Below the pieces are notes generated by a model that ran no database searches, was not told the origin of the DNA, and saw only the letters and a list, made by a program, of their open reading frames with translations. A DNA stretch of 64,000 bases from Blasia pusilla (Eukaryota; Marchantiophyta; Marchantiopsida; Blasiales), in assembly GCA_050084515.1 (NCBI GenBank), contig CM114271.1, positions 53,196,001-53,260,000 on the forward strand, given 5' to 3'. The position numbers were made by a program, and so were the translations under genes. Within the stretch, counting starts at the first letter, position 1; every line of letters starts with the position of its first letter. Below are positions 21,435 to 33,669 of the stretch, one piece after another.

Positions 21435-22270
21435 AGGTCTAGGAACCTAGTCTTTCGCTAGTCTTGAGGGATTTGCCTATGTTGGGGAGTGAGGAGTTGG
21501 GTCAGTTCTGACCCGCCTAGATATGTTGAGCTTGAAGGATGGCCTAAGACCAAGACTCAGAAGACGCAAGGCTGGTTGACCCAAACCGTGACTAATGTGA
21601 GTGGGTTTGGATGCAGATAAGTAAGGAGAGCGTGACTTACTTAACGCAAGCATTCATGACACATAAGAATGGCGTTCGACATGAGTAGGTGCACGACATT
21701 TATCTTGCCTCCTTGGCTATGTTAAGAGAGAGCATTAGAGTGAGTTAGAGCACCAAATGGAGATAGAGTCCAAGGTTTAGGTGGTCCTAGAGAAGGACGT
21801 GATGACAAATATGATTGAGGAGAAGGCAAAGAGCCACCACCTAGACAAGTTAAGGGAGACCTTGGTCATGATGTTGGGGTGACAACCAAGATAAAGAAGC
21901 TACATCAACAAGTTGAGTATGTCTTATGGTATTAGGAGAGATCAAGCAGATTTTGGATGGATGAGCTAGGTTATGCAGATGGAGCCGATCATCGTTATTT
22001 CTAAGGATCCATTGCATAGTTATATCCATAAGGAGGGGAACCTAGTAGGTATATTACACTTTCCCAGTCCTTTATCTTGGTTTAGGAAATAATGATCTCA
22101 TTGACGGATCACAAACACACCTTTTATAGGCTAGGAGGATTTGATGTGCAAAAATGACAAAATAAGGGAGAGGAAACTTCCCTTGGTGGAACTCAAGAGG
22201 AGCATTTGGTAAACATAATGTTAGAGTGAGGACGTCCATCTATAGGTCCATGTTGTTTTCATTCACACTT
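21435..22270. other. No recognisable gene
   Basis: Sequence beyond the plus element with stops in all frames. Glu/Lys-rich stretches near 21730-21900 look like old coiled-coil coding DNA, perhaps another retroelement gag, but nothing can be named. Confidence 0.4.
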
Positions 22271-22277
22271 TTATTGA

Positions 22278-22600
22278 CATTGAGGTTTGTGCCCATCACG
22301 GTATTTTGGTTAGCGGCTACGTTATGTGAGTATGAGGATGGTGTAAAGATGGCGTTACTAACTCATATTTGGAGGTGGTGATTGAAAAAGTGATGGACTG
22401 GTTAAGCCTATGTTCGAGACGTCTACCACTAGCCCATGGCAAGTTGGAGCCGCTAGATTTGCGCACATGCCAACCGGACTTGTTATTGAGTATCTTAGAG
22501 ATGGTGGCGATGAAAGACTTTTTGGAACGCGCCTCGTGCATGCCTTGTTTCTACCGTTGAGTAAAGTTTCCAACTCGGTGAAGTTGTGTGTAAGATGGCA
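22278..22600 (+). pseudogene. Scrap of a third copy of the same retroelement (gag-protease linker)
   Basis: The plus-strand translation gives VFWLAATLCEYEDG, matching EVFWLVATLCEH at about 15966 in the plus element, with recognisable nucleotide similarity over about 50 bp. Downstream, RFAHMPTGLVIEYLRD and LVHALFLPLSK appear in shifting frames. It is short and broken, probably a leftover of a nested or recombined copy. Confidence 0.55.
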
Positions 22601-22609
22601 GGCATAGAC

Positions 22610-22960
22610 TCCTAAATGAAAAGTAGCTGTTAAAAAAAAAAGAGGCCTCAATAAAAAACACGTGATGAAAAACCCATTAGGAATACAAAAAAGAGGTCAT
22701 TCAAAGAGTCGAGTATGTGAAGGCCACAAGTGACCCGATAACAGCAAAAGTGACCATCCCTATCGACTAAACTAACCCAACGGCATAGACAATACAGACA
22801 ACACCTAAAGGAGTTGAATTATGGAGTAAGAATCCAATCCAAACCACGGCCATTAATTCCACCATGTGCAAAAGACCTACAATAAAAGAAAAGAGGTGAA
22901 CCCATGAAAGAATAATAATTTAAAGGGAGAGGCCTCGTAAAGGTTTAGCCGGGGAAACGA
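22610..22960. other. AT-rich spacer before the alpha-crystallin-domain gene
   Basis: No gene seen. Composition changes sharply to GC-rich at about 22950, the start of the promoter and leader region of the next gene. Confidence 0.5.
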
Positions 22961-25469
22961 AACCGCGAAAGTGGCCGGTGAGCAGCACGCCGGTCCCGTC
23001 CCAGGCGACCGTCACCACCTCACCGACCGGTCGCCATACCAAAGAGGTGTCCCTCCCGCCGAGTAGTGCAGTCAGTCAGTTGGTAGTCGGGACGCGCACG
23101 GCGAAACGAACGAAGGCCGGCCCAGCGACGCACGCTCTGCCCCTCCGTCCCTCCCTCCGTGTGTCTGCGTCTCGCGTCTTCGCTCGCTCGGGAAGCCGAG
23201 CACAGGAGGGGAGGGGAGGGGAGGGGAGGAGACAGGAGAGGAGAGAAGAGAAGAGGAGAGGAAAGACGTGAATCTCCGCACCATATGTCGTGGGGAGAGG
23301 AGCTTTGAGGAAGGGTGCGATTCGGGCGAGGGGAGGTGAAGGGAAGCAAGGGAAGGGAAGGGATGGGGGTATTTGCTGGGGAAACTAGGAGCGGGAGTGC
23401 GCGCGAAGGCGCGCGAGAGTAGGTGCGCGAGTGTGCGCAGCGGAGACGGAGCGTGGGGGATGCGATGCTGCGTGCTGGAGCGCGAGTAGGAGGAGGAGGA
23501 GGAGGAGAGGAGGAGGAGGAGGATAATTCGGTGCAGCTCGTGGATGTGAGCGGTGCGTATAGAGAAAGTACAGAAACGTTCGTTCGTCGGTTGTGGTGCT
23601 GGTTCGAGTTTAGATGCCGTAGTGGCGAATGGCTGTTTTTGGGGGTTTTTTGGGGGAGTGCCTGTGTGCCGGGAATTGCGGTGGGGTTGGATCCGCTGGA
23701 TGCTCCTGCGTTTGCAGGGGCTGAGCTTCTGTGCGCGGGGAATTATGGTCGGTCGGAGATTTGCTACCGTGGTTGTGCGAGTTTAGGGTTGTTGTGAGGT
23801 CGTCTTCTTCGTTTTCAGTCCGATTGGGTGCTTTTTTATTGCCAAGCGGACTTCGGGTGTGCCTGATTCTTCCTCGGTTCCTCGTAATTTCCGAGAATCG
23901 GATCATAGGGATGCTCTCTTGGTGTCCAATTGCGTGGAAAAGATCGGAAGGCCGTCTCATTTTCCGTCTGTGGTGTTTCGTCAATTCTCGGTCCCGGCGA
24001 CTGTGTTAATGGCACTTTTTCGGATCCGTGCCTATTATTCTGGGCTTAGGACCTTTCGGAATTGCTCACACAAATTGAGTGGAGTGGTGAGGAACACCTT
24101 CGTGGGTGAGCTGGTTTTGGGTGCGCTATGGCAGTCCTGTTTTGATAGGGTATGTCAAGGCAGGGATGGAGCTCAGACCTAAGAAAAAAGCCTGTGAATC
24201 TCTGCTCTGCACTCTCTCTCTCTTTGATTTGCTATCACCGTTAACTTTTGATTCGAGGTAGTTGACAAGTGTATGGTTCGCCGAGCTTAGGATTTCATTT
24301 AATTCGAATGTGAATGTGGATGATGCTCATACGTGTAAAGCAGAGCACTTTGCTCAGCCCGACTAGACAGCAGACTTATGCAGATTGGGCAGGATGAAAC
24401 TGTGCAAAGACTCTCTGGATGACTCCATTATGCACTTCTTCAGAATTACTACACCAAGTACATGGTCTGGTTTCACGATTTAAGCTTCATGTTGATCACC
24501 GAGTCAACGGACCTCGGCCCGACAGAGCTGGCTTCGTTTTAATGACTTGGAAACTTTGAAGCACGTTGCCTGTGTCGTGGTGTGGATACTGTGGGAACTT
24601 CCAATATTCAAGGTGGCCTTGTTAAAGGAGATGCTTGGCACCAACCCAACCACCATTTTAGAATCCTCGGATTGCACTTCTCGGAAGTGAGCCTCATGTG
24701 TGAAATTTGTACTCATATTGTATTGCCGTAGACAATCCTTGACAAAAGTTTCAGAATTTGACAACCTTAGCTGAGCTTGAAGTGCACTGGTACGGGTCTA
24801 AAGCTCCGGGAGATCATCTGGCTTTGTTAGGCTTGAATTCGTAGCACCACAGACTGGTTAAGTAGGAGCTGAATTGGGTTGATATGCACGTTGGCATTCA
24901 TACACTAAGAGGAAATGTTCCTTTCAGAGAGCGAAAATGAAAATGACTGATCAATCTTTTCCTTGGTCTGCCGGAGGTGCTTTCTGAGCCTACCTTTGTG
25001 TTGAACTCCATTGGTCCTTTGATCGTTACTGTGCAAAATTGCAGGGAGGCTTTGTCCGTGCATGGGATCCTCTCGTAAGTGAAAGACATAGCAACCTTCT
25101 AAGTGCAGTTTGTCCAATGATGTTTAGATCCAATGCATTGATCATGCTGTCTTGGATGTCTTGTGCGATTAAGGGGCTGATCATTCCTAGCAATTTCCAG
25201 GACTGGGAACTGATCAAGTCCTCAGGGACATTGGTTGGCAATTGTGTGGTATGTTTTGCCCAATCATTCCAAGTTTTTTTTGTGATGTAGTCTTGTTGCT
25301 GCTCTGATTATTTCGTCCTGGGATATGCTTCTCTTTGGAACTCATTCTACCCTGCTGCTTCATGCTGTGAAGTCATGAATTTCGATCTGTGTTCACCTCT
25401 CTTGTTTTCATTTGTTTTTGTTAACTTATTGTTGATTCATCTGGCTGTCTTCATCCTCTTGTTGCACAG
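22960..25469 (+). promoter_or_regulatory. Promoter and 5' leader/intron region of the alpha-crystallin-domain gene
   Basis: A GC-rich block (22960-23560) contains (GGGGA)n near 23209-23235 and GGA triplet repeats at 23489-23522. Such GA-rich tracts are common in plant core promoters and leaders. The remaining 1.9 kb lacks a coding frame of family type and ends in an acceptor, TGTTGCACAG, at 25469. I infer one or more non-coding 5' exons and a leader intron; exact transcription start and exons cannot be fixed here. Confidence 0.5.
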
Positions 25470-25491
25470 AGACAGTGAAGCATCTGAGGGA

Positions 25492-27000
25492 ATGATGGAA
25501 GGAGACTTTCAGGTGGAGCTTATGCAAAATTCGTTTGTGCAAGAGGCATTGAGTATCTCAAAGCCCAGGGTTGGAGCTTCAACCAACGACCAGCGCTTTC
25601 TGCTCGTGTTTGTTCTTGGAACCTATTTTGGACCAGATGTGAGGGATGAAGTCCCAAGGAAGTCTGCACTGCAAAGGGAAGCGGAACAACTCCCAGCTTA
25701 TACCTCGGAAATGCTGGGTGGGTCTGTTTGCAAACTGTCAGAGATTGAGAGTGTGTACTACTACCTCCTCCGGAATTCACACCCTAGTGCAAAAGTCAAG
25801 CTGCAGTCGCTGTACAAGTTCCTCCAGGGCCACCTTGCACCTCCTGTGAAGGAGACCTTGGAAGATGATCGCCAATTTCCCAGTTTCTTTCCCCCTCACT
25901 TACACAGACATGCCCGTTATAAAGGAACATACAAGGTAGTGGAGAACCTTGTATTTATAGACGATCCCTACTTGCCAGCATTGAAGGTTGAGGATGTGGA
26001 ACGATTTAAGAGACTCAGTGGCATGATTGACATTGCTGTGGAGAGAGATGAGGCTCGAGGATTTCAGCATGGGTTGAGATCTGATAGAGATGAGGAGAGA
26101 CAAACACGGTTTGATATAGGTCAAGAGTCAGGTCAGCCTGGTGGCACTTTTTTGGATGGCCTTGGTGTTCGGAAGAAGCGGAAGAAGAAAGGGCAGATGG
26201 ATTTTCTGCCACCTCCTCCAATGGTTACTCCAGTGGCTGAGAGGCCCCCAGCTGCTCCCAAAAGTATGGTTGGGCCTGCCATGATGTTACTCCCCACAAT
26301 GCTCACGGTGGAACAATGGAACAATGTAATTAGCGCTGCTAAACCTGCCATCGTTTTCACTGGAACTGCAGCAGCCAGACAGGCGGGGCCTTTGATCGGG
26401 TTGGTTGATATTGGAGTCTCTGATGATGCCTACCTTTTCCGCACAGCATTACCTGGTGTGAAGAAGGATGAAGGTGAAGTCATGATCTCTCCTGATAATG
26501 GACATCTGCATTCTATTCACTTCCCAGGGCTTGTGTCACAGTACAACGTATGTTGATGATGATTGCTCTCTACTCTTTGAAATCCGATGGTGTTGTTGGG
26601 AGGTGAAACCATGATGTTGGAGGGAAAGCCCGTGATTTTTTCATCAACATCTATTTGAGGTTCACTGTTGGGCAGGCCCAGTGACATGTTTGGCTCACAT
26701 GTTAGTTGTCTTTGTGTATTCACAGGTGACTTTAAGTGTGAAGTAGAGGGGGATGGAAAGGTGACCATCAGAGGCTCAACAACTACTGGGGAGGCCCGTG
26801 TTCTAAAGGGTCAGAGGGTCTTCAACATGATGTCTCAATTTCTCTGTCCCCCAGGGCCCTTCACCGTTTCATTCCGTCTCCCTGGAGCAGTTGAGCCATC
26901 TCAATTCACAGGCACTTTTGGTTCTGATGGAATACTGGAAGGAATTGTGATGAAGCAGAGGGCAAGGTCCGGGGCGGCCTCATTGACGTTTGAGTCTTAG
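25492..27000 (+). CDS. Alpha-crystallin-domain (HSP20-like) protein, IDM2/IDM3-type
   Basis: The coding exons are 25492-26473 and 26726-27000, giving 418 residues. The 252-bp intron has donor GATGAAG^GTGAAG and acceptor TTCACAG^GTGAC, and splicing joins KKDEG to DFKCEVEGDG. The start is the first Met after the acceptor at 25469; Met at 25495 is the next in frame, and an upstream coding exon cannot be excluded. The N-terminal part holds the family block FVQEALSISKP...TYFGPDVRDEVPRKSA and YYYLLRNSHPSAKVKLQSLY. A basic KKRKKKG stretch at about residue 228 suggests nuclear import. The alpha-crystallin fold starts near LVDIGVSDDAYLFRTALPG and ends in FRLPGAVEP and DGILEGIV. In Arabidopsis, related proteins (IDM2, IDM3) work in a complex that promotes active DNA demethylation. 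Assignment to the fold is firm; to that pathway it is tentative. Confidence 0.8.
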
Positions 27001-28880
27001 GGGTGTGCCACCATGGTTGCACTTTTGGCCATCCATTTACAGAACCATCAAACTCCTCAAGTTGTCACCCCCTAAAAGTCGACCCCTCTTCAAACATAGC
27101 TGGTTGGCTTGTCTTGAAGAATGGACTTGGCTTTTCCTGAAGAATGCTCGTCATTGGGTACACTTCAAGGATATGTAGCAAGGCAAGCTGAAGGTGGTAA
27201 GCGTTGTGGGGATACTCAGAAATATCGGCCAGGGACCATGCCATAGAATTCTATTCAGATTTACTACACTGGACAAATGAGCAAGAGAGGGAAACTTACA
27301 GAGAGGATACGCAGATGGGTACTGTGGTCACTTTGAAACAAGGCTGGTCTGTGACCATGTCATTGAAAGGTACGTAACCCTTCAAATGATCCTCAACTTG
27401 TTCAAATTTAGAAGCCCACTATCCCTCCAAGCAGGAGTGTACATAAATTGTGATTCAGTTTTTTACTTCATATTTTATGTGTCGATCATATGAACCCATT
27501 TGTTCTGAAACCTGTCAGATTTGTGATGTGTTGCTTTTTAAGGATCATGAGCTACAAAACAAGTATTGGACCTTGTTCCTCAGGTTGGGAAATTTTACCT
27601 TTCAGAAAGGGCGCTGATGAATCTCGCTTTCTCTTGATAGGGATAGCTTGCGTGGGTTTTACAGAGTTGGACAGGGTTACCATCAAATTTCTGGGCAACT
27701 GTACTTAAAGGAGGTGACCTTGTAAAAAACGCAGAATGATCAGTTTTAGTGCGTATAGTTATGAATTTGTGGCCGACCACGTCTCCTTGATTCATTCATT
27801 CATTCAGGTGTATCTGCACATATAGTGACCTTAGGCTTGAGATGTGTATTTTATGATGGAACAGTCAGCCTTTGGTGTGAATAGTCCCAGGGTTTGGCTT
27901 AAGAGGTTGTAGAAATACAGTAAGAGGTCAACATCTTAGGACTCTAGATGTAGATCATCAGCACCAAATATAAACCAATAGCGTACTCATCGAGCCTACA
28001 GTTGTGACAAGAGTTCAAATGTAACAAGTTCAGTAAATAAATATACATGTACACAAATTAAGTTTGGCACAAATGTAGAATCTATGCCCAGCTGCCCATG
28101 CAATTCTTCTGTGTTGCAGTTCTTGGAGTACTACCACATCCAATGCGCAACATTTAATGTCTTTTTCATTGCTGTGAAAATGAACGCCATGTATGATGAG
28201 CAAAGATTGTAAAGGTATATCTCCTCCGGTTCCCTTTGCGATCATATTTGGGTTCACTCCCTCACCTTGCAGATATTTGGTGTCTTTGACCCATAAATCA
28301 CAATAGTGCAAGTCCTTTTGAGAATGTGGGAAGTCTAACTATTTGTTCAGATTGTCATGACCAGATTTCATCCGCCTCAAGGACTGGAGCTTCTCCATAT
28401 AAGCGTCACATTGTTGCACTGCCACACTTGATATCATAGCCTATCTCGTGTTCATCGCTCACACAAACAAACATTTCATTCTCCCTATAATTCTGAGGAA
28501 TGCGCCCACATTACTCCTGGTATTGAACCTGCCCTCCCACATGGAAGACATAATCTGTACAAGCAAGGAGGATAGGGAGAGGATTTATTGGGACCATTAA
28601 AACTTTGTTAGGTGAATCTAATGTGAATACTGATGAGAACCTGAGTTTCCATTCCGTCAATGCTCAGAAGACAAGTGCACCACATACTCGGGAGTCTCTG
28701 ATGAAGTTGTGAAGCTAGTCAAATCTGAGTTGCTGCCTGAAATCCTCTGTTAAATAAGTATGCTGCCTCTCTAAAGAAAGTGAGTGCACATTGCAGACTC
28801 TATATGGACCATTATGGCACCCTTCAAATATGCAAAGAGAATGTACTTTGCATCACAATATAGGAAATCCAGTCCAACCA
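27001..28880. other. 3' untranslated region and intergenic DNA, no gene seen
   Basis: The first several hundred bases after the stop are probably 3' untranslated sequence of the alpha-crystallin-domain gene. No further coding region or RNA gene is recognisable up to the LINE remnant. Confidence 0.5.
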
Positions 28881-28889
28881 TGAACCTGT

Positions 28890-29700
28890 CCCAATCAGGA
28901 TTCATTTTTTCATTATTTCAGGTAGACGAGCTTCACGACTACACTTCTCTTGCAGTATCCAGGGTCTTCTTGCTCACCCTTCTTGAAGAGGTTCATGATG
29001 ATTCCCACCCGCCACCTTTGGGGAATGACTTCTGCCTGCAAGACCAGGTTGAAGAGACTCACTAGAGAAAGAGCCATAGCAGCGTCGCCATGCTTCAATA
29101 GCTCATTCACAAGCTCATCACCACCATCTGCTTTGTGGTTCACAAGTTCTTTCATCGCTGCTCCCACATCAGTCAGGGAGAACCAATCGTTATATGGGTT
29201 GCCCAGCTCAACCTCATCATCTACCTTCTCCCATTATATCTTAACAAAATCCTTCACCACCCTCTCGAAGTTGTGCTCTTCAAAGGATGTCCGAAGGGGC
29301 TTCCTGCCTAACTCCATGTGATTGTCTTCCAACAGCTATCTGATCTGTTTAGCAGTGGTCACCATTCCACCGTCTTTTCTTTTCAGGGCCTTGACGTCGA
29401 TTTTGTCCCTGGCCTTCCTCAATTTCTGCACTTCCATCCAGAACTTTTTCTGATTCTCGGTTGAGGTCCATTGCAGCCTCATAGCTACCTCATGACAACA
29501 AAGTGGATGTGGCCTTGAAAGCTCCACCTTTGGAATAGCTTGGTGGGGGGATCCTATGTATGTCTCAAATTTCCGATAAGTACATGTCTCCAAAGGATCA
29601 TAAGTGGAAGGGCGGCTCGAATGCAGTGGAGGGCATCTCGCCATTCCTACAAGGTTCACACCCTGAAGACTCCGGGTTCCAAGGAGATACAATTAGGGAA
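28890..29700 (-). pseudogene. LINE (non-LTR retrotransposon) reverse-transcriptase remnant
   Basis: The minus strand encodes ELVNELLKHGDAAMALSLVS, then LFNLVLQAEVIPQRWRVGII, then NLFKKGEQEDPGYCKR, the typical finger region of non-LTR RT (ELLK ... LFN.......P..W..g.i..l.KKG...dp.nYR). Upstream on the same strand (29692-29336) lies the helical linker segment ENQKKFWMEVQKLRKARDK found between endonuclease and RT. The palm with the FADD motif and the endonuclease are missing, so this is a 5'- and 3'-incomplete fossil. Confidence 0.65.
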
Positions 29701-30015
29701 AAGTACATACCTGTGGGACAAATCTCCAATTGCATGACTCATGAGATCGAGTCTAATACATTACTCGTAGCATAGGAGTATAGTCACCCTAAATAGTAAC
29801 AAGCTTTGAAATTCTTGAGGTAGAGTTGTAATAGGGAAGAAATGTTATCCAGCTTTGAAGTTATGGTTAGCACTCACACTATATGAGAGTGTCTCCCTCT
29901 TCCTCTCATATGGTACCTTTTTCACTTCTTTCTCTTCCTACACCCATCCTAGTCTCGAGCATCGTCCATGGCACGGGCCTATGGTTGCAAGGTTATGACA
30001 CACATTATTTGATGA

Positions 30016-30018
<3 letters not shown>

Positions 30019-30057
<39 letters not shown>
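30019..30057. repeat. (CT)n microsatellite
   Basis: A pure CT repeat of 39 bp. Confidence 0.95.
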
Positions 30058-30059
<2 letters not shown>

Positions 30060-30061
<2 letters not shown>

Positions 30062-32290
30062 TAGTCCCTGCATTTCTTTGAATCTTGGAAGCATATTCTA
30101 GATCCTCTTTTTTTTTCTTCATGAGTTTTCTATCCATGTCTTCAATCTTTTGAATGCAAGGGATTCCAATACAACATTAGTCTTTGAATGTTAAGTAATA
30201 CAAATACCCACTCACTTCACATAATGTAAACTCACTTTTAATCATGAAAATGTTTGGCAAAATTTTTTCCTTCCAGCTATACCATAGGAAACTAAATCAA
30301 ACTTACATGGATTTAAATGGGCATTGCTCCTACAACCCCCTCTAAGGAAGGCTAATAAAGAGCTATGTAGGGAGATTGTAAGCACACATGCATGTAGAAT
30401 AGAGAAGCATCAAGATTAACAAGTATATTATATGTCATAGCAAGTGTGATTCCAACCATCATATGCATGATTATTTTGCTTCTCCGGATAAGAGAATTCA
30501 ATCTATGCTCTCGTGTTCGCTCCTCCTTTTGAAGAATGCGTACAAAAGAAATTGAGCACGTGATGCCTCTTACCCGACAACGGTTAGCATAGCATGTTTG
30601 TAAGGAAGGATTCAGTATTCCAAGAAGCTATGACAGATCTGAGAAATCTTACAATTGGAAAGACGTCAAGCCATGCGAGGTGCCCTTGTCCAAACTTATG
30701 ACATTATCGTAAGTAGGATCATGATTCTTGTAACCCAATGTGGTAGGAGATGGCCTTCATATTTGTCCTTCTAGTAGGTATCATCATACCCAGTGTCTTT
30801 GTCTTCTTTTGTGGATTTACCTTTAATTAATAGCTTTTATGCTAGGGACTCGAATAAATTGTAAATTATGGGACTTGGTATGTTTTAGAAGAGTATATGA
30901 CGATCCCACTTGCGCAATGGACTTCAGACAAGTCTCTAATTGGAGTTTAATATCAGCTTTATGAGTCAAAGTCCAAGGTTGACATCCATACCTAGACTTA
31001 ATGGACTTGGCTTGGTGTGTCCTGCACATATACTTTGCTACATAACATATAATGTTAACATCATCCACGCATACATAAACACAAATATCAAACTCATGAC
31101 ATCTACAAGCATAGCCAATCATATATCAAAATACCTCCAATAAATGTATGGAACATCCAGTCTCTCACATACTCTCAATGTCTCTTCCATGTCAAACCAA
31201 ACCCACTTTGCTAGTGAGAGGTTTGAATTATTCACAAGGCAAGGAGGACCATGTGTCTACCGTCTTATGAAAGAAGATTTAACAAAAAAAGAATGAACTC
31301 CCAGACTCTCTCTCCTTGGGTGTAACCCTTTCATATCCCTAAACTCTCTCCTTGGTGACATGTACACGTAGGTCATCTCCTTCGCTGTTGACCTATAGTA
31401 GGGGATCAAAGGCCACTTCATAAATAGAAAGGCAACTATGCTCATAATTATATGTTTATAATGCTCAACTTACTTGAAATAGTAAGTTTCTTAAAATGGC
31501 TTCAAATGAATCCAAATGTGGGAAAATTTTCTCTTTCAGGTTATCATAGTACTCATTAGGTCATCCTTGACCCCTTAAGGTTGTTCTTTGACATCCTAGA
31601 ATGCACCCTACGGATACTCCTAGATCCTATTGAGGATGGAGTTATAGTCAAGCTCATCGAACATATGAACTGCAATATTCAACAGATATTCTCCTATCTC
31701 AATGGTAGAAGATATCAAGTGGAGCTCTGAAGGTGATGAAACCTTGATGCATATTTTAAGGATTTTCCAATCAATTAAGAAATCTAGATGGTTAGTGGTC
31801 AAAATAATGCTAAAGGCTGGTTCTAACGGTCGTTTAGATCTCGTCAAGAGCTTTCCAATGCATTCAAAATAGTTTGATTCTAACATTTATGAGCTTCCAA
31901 AATAGCAACTTTAGTGTAGGAAAGTGCAATTAGCAAAGGGAAGTCGTGCAGGTTACTCTCTACATGCCAATTTTGACTAGTTCTCCATATAGTGGGTCAA
32001 CTTTGGGAAAAAATCATGACAATTTTTATGTATGAATAATCTATGCTTCAATTAGAGTATTGTAGAGCCTTAAATCACGATTTGTGAGTTTATTTTCTTG
32101 ATGAATTATTCCTCAATATAAGTTACATGCAAAAAGTTAGATAAGCATAATTATAATATTTGTAAGTTTCACATGAAACAATTTTACATAGGTAAAGAAA
32201 AATGGGGAACTTGTTAGAGGTATGAGATAAGATTTTCTCCCACCAGTAGGATAGCCATGTGAATGGCCACCTTTAGCTTCCCAAAATTTT
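30060..32290. other. AT-rich intergenic DNA, no gene seen
   Basis: Only short open frames without domains. A faint LTR-like block at about 31140-31230 (CTTCCATGTCAAACCAAACCC) recalls the LTR copies near 1.85 kb, but is too diverged to call. Confidence 0.4.
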
Positions 32291-32299
32291 TTGCCGAGG

Positions 32300-33669
32300 T
32301 AGTGCTTTTCTCACCCAGTTTCCATTTTAACTTGGGCGGCATTGTACACAAAGTTGAAGATGTGATCAAAATTTGACATATTATCAATCACCACCAACGT
32401 CCCTTAATGAAGCTTGCGATCAAGCCTCCCGACTAGATTTTCTGCAACTTGATTGTGGCTTCGTTCACTAGATCTTAAGGTGCCAAACACCTTCTATTTT
32501 TTTAGGTTAGCACCCTCATCCCCCAATCCAGCTCCGTGGTATTTTGTTTCTTAAAAGTTTTTTGGTATCACATGAGTGCATATGCGTCTTATTTCAAAGA
32601 GGCCTCAACTCCCCAACTGGTTCTTAAAACTTAGTAAGTCCCAAAAATATGCTCTACCTTCGTCAACTATTGATTGAGGCACTTCATATCCAAATATTCC
32701 CTATACAGAGATAGCTCCTTCATCTACCCACACATCTCCTAATTAATACACTTGGGATGAGACCAAAGTTGAGCTACATGCCTTCATGATCTCCCCAACC
32801 ACATAGTCCATCTAGGCTTGCGATTGTTCCTTCAACGCCTCAAAGATGGCACGCGGGTTGTCGAACCCCTACAACCTTCCTTGAAGCATCCTTGCTAACC
32901 TTCCTCTTCACCGATGATGACTTCTTGGATCAACTCATTTGGATGTCATATCCCTTGAGGTGTAGTTCCTCTAATGAGTCACCAAGAATCTTGGATAGGG
33001 AGTTTTTTCCGATCGGTGTTTCATCCCCCAAACCCTCATCTTGATCGGGTAACTCATTGAATTCACCTATATCCTCATGGTCTTGTGGGACATTAGACCC
33101 AATATGCTCTTTATCCATATCCCTTGGTCCTTGCCTAAGTTGGGGCGAATCAAGATTAATGACATTTTTCCTATCCTTATGGGGCTTGTTGCTGATCGAT
33201 GCCGCCAAAATCACCCACCAATCATGGCCTATTTGGTAATTTTCTTTGATACCACATCATTGAGTCTATCCTCTACTTTACCTAGATTTATCCTGAAGCA
33301 CTCCCAACTTGGAGCTTTGCAAGTAGAAGACTTAGATTGAGTCTCAAAGACTCAATTGGTTACACGTTCTATGGGTAGTTGAGAAGCCGTTGAGTGATAA
33401 TCAGGTCAAGTCTCCCCAAGTATATTCCATCTTCCTAGGAAGCCTCTTCCCCAATCCTTATGCAATCTCCCAATGTCGCTCGCCTTAACCGGAGCCTGTC
33501 GGTTGATTCCTCGAGGTGTGTCCCTTAGCTCAAACTTGAAACACAGCCAAACATGCGTTATGGTTAGTACCCAGTTCAAGGACTTGAGTAGGTAGAGAGG
33601 GAGAGTGTCCCCCTTATATGTACTTATGGGATTCAGATCAAAAAATTGTTGACATCTTTTCAAAGGCAT
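32300..33669 (-). pseudogene. Decayed protein-coding remnant of unknown, probably transposon, origin
   Basis: The minus strand has three consecutive open stretches broken by stops and shifts. 33669-33406 contains FELRDTPRGINRQAPVKASD and DWGRGFLGRWNILGE. 33214-32930 is acidic, with NLDSPQLRQGPRDMDKEHIG. 32900-32400 contains NPRAIFEALKEQSQA. The composition is protein-like (balanced, Trp and Arg present) and unlike the AT-rich surroundings. I do not recognise the family. A gag-like or transposon-encoded protein is the simplest guess, given the setting. Confidence 0.4.

Noticed and set aside
23020-23349. Open frames opposite the GC-rich leader of the alpha-crystallin gene
   Set aside because: Pro/Ser/Leu repeats caused by GGGGA and GGA tracts; no domain.
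31040-31420. Possible further LTR copy
   Set aside because: One block recalls the LTR near 1.85 kb, but neither ends nor order of other blocks match well enough.
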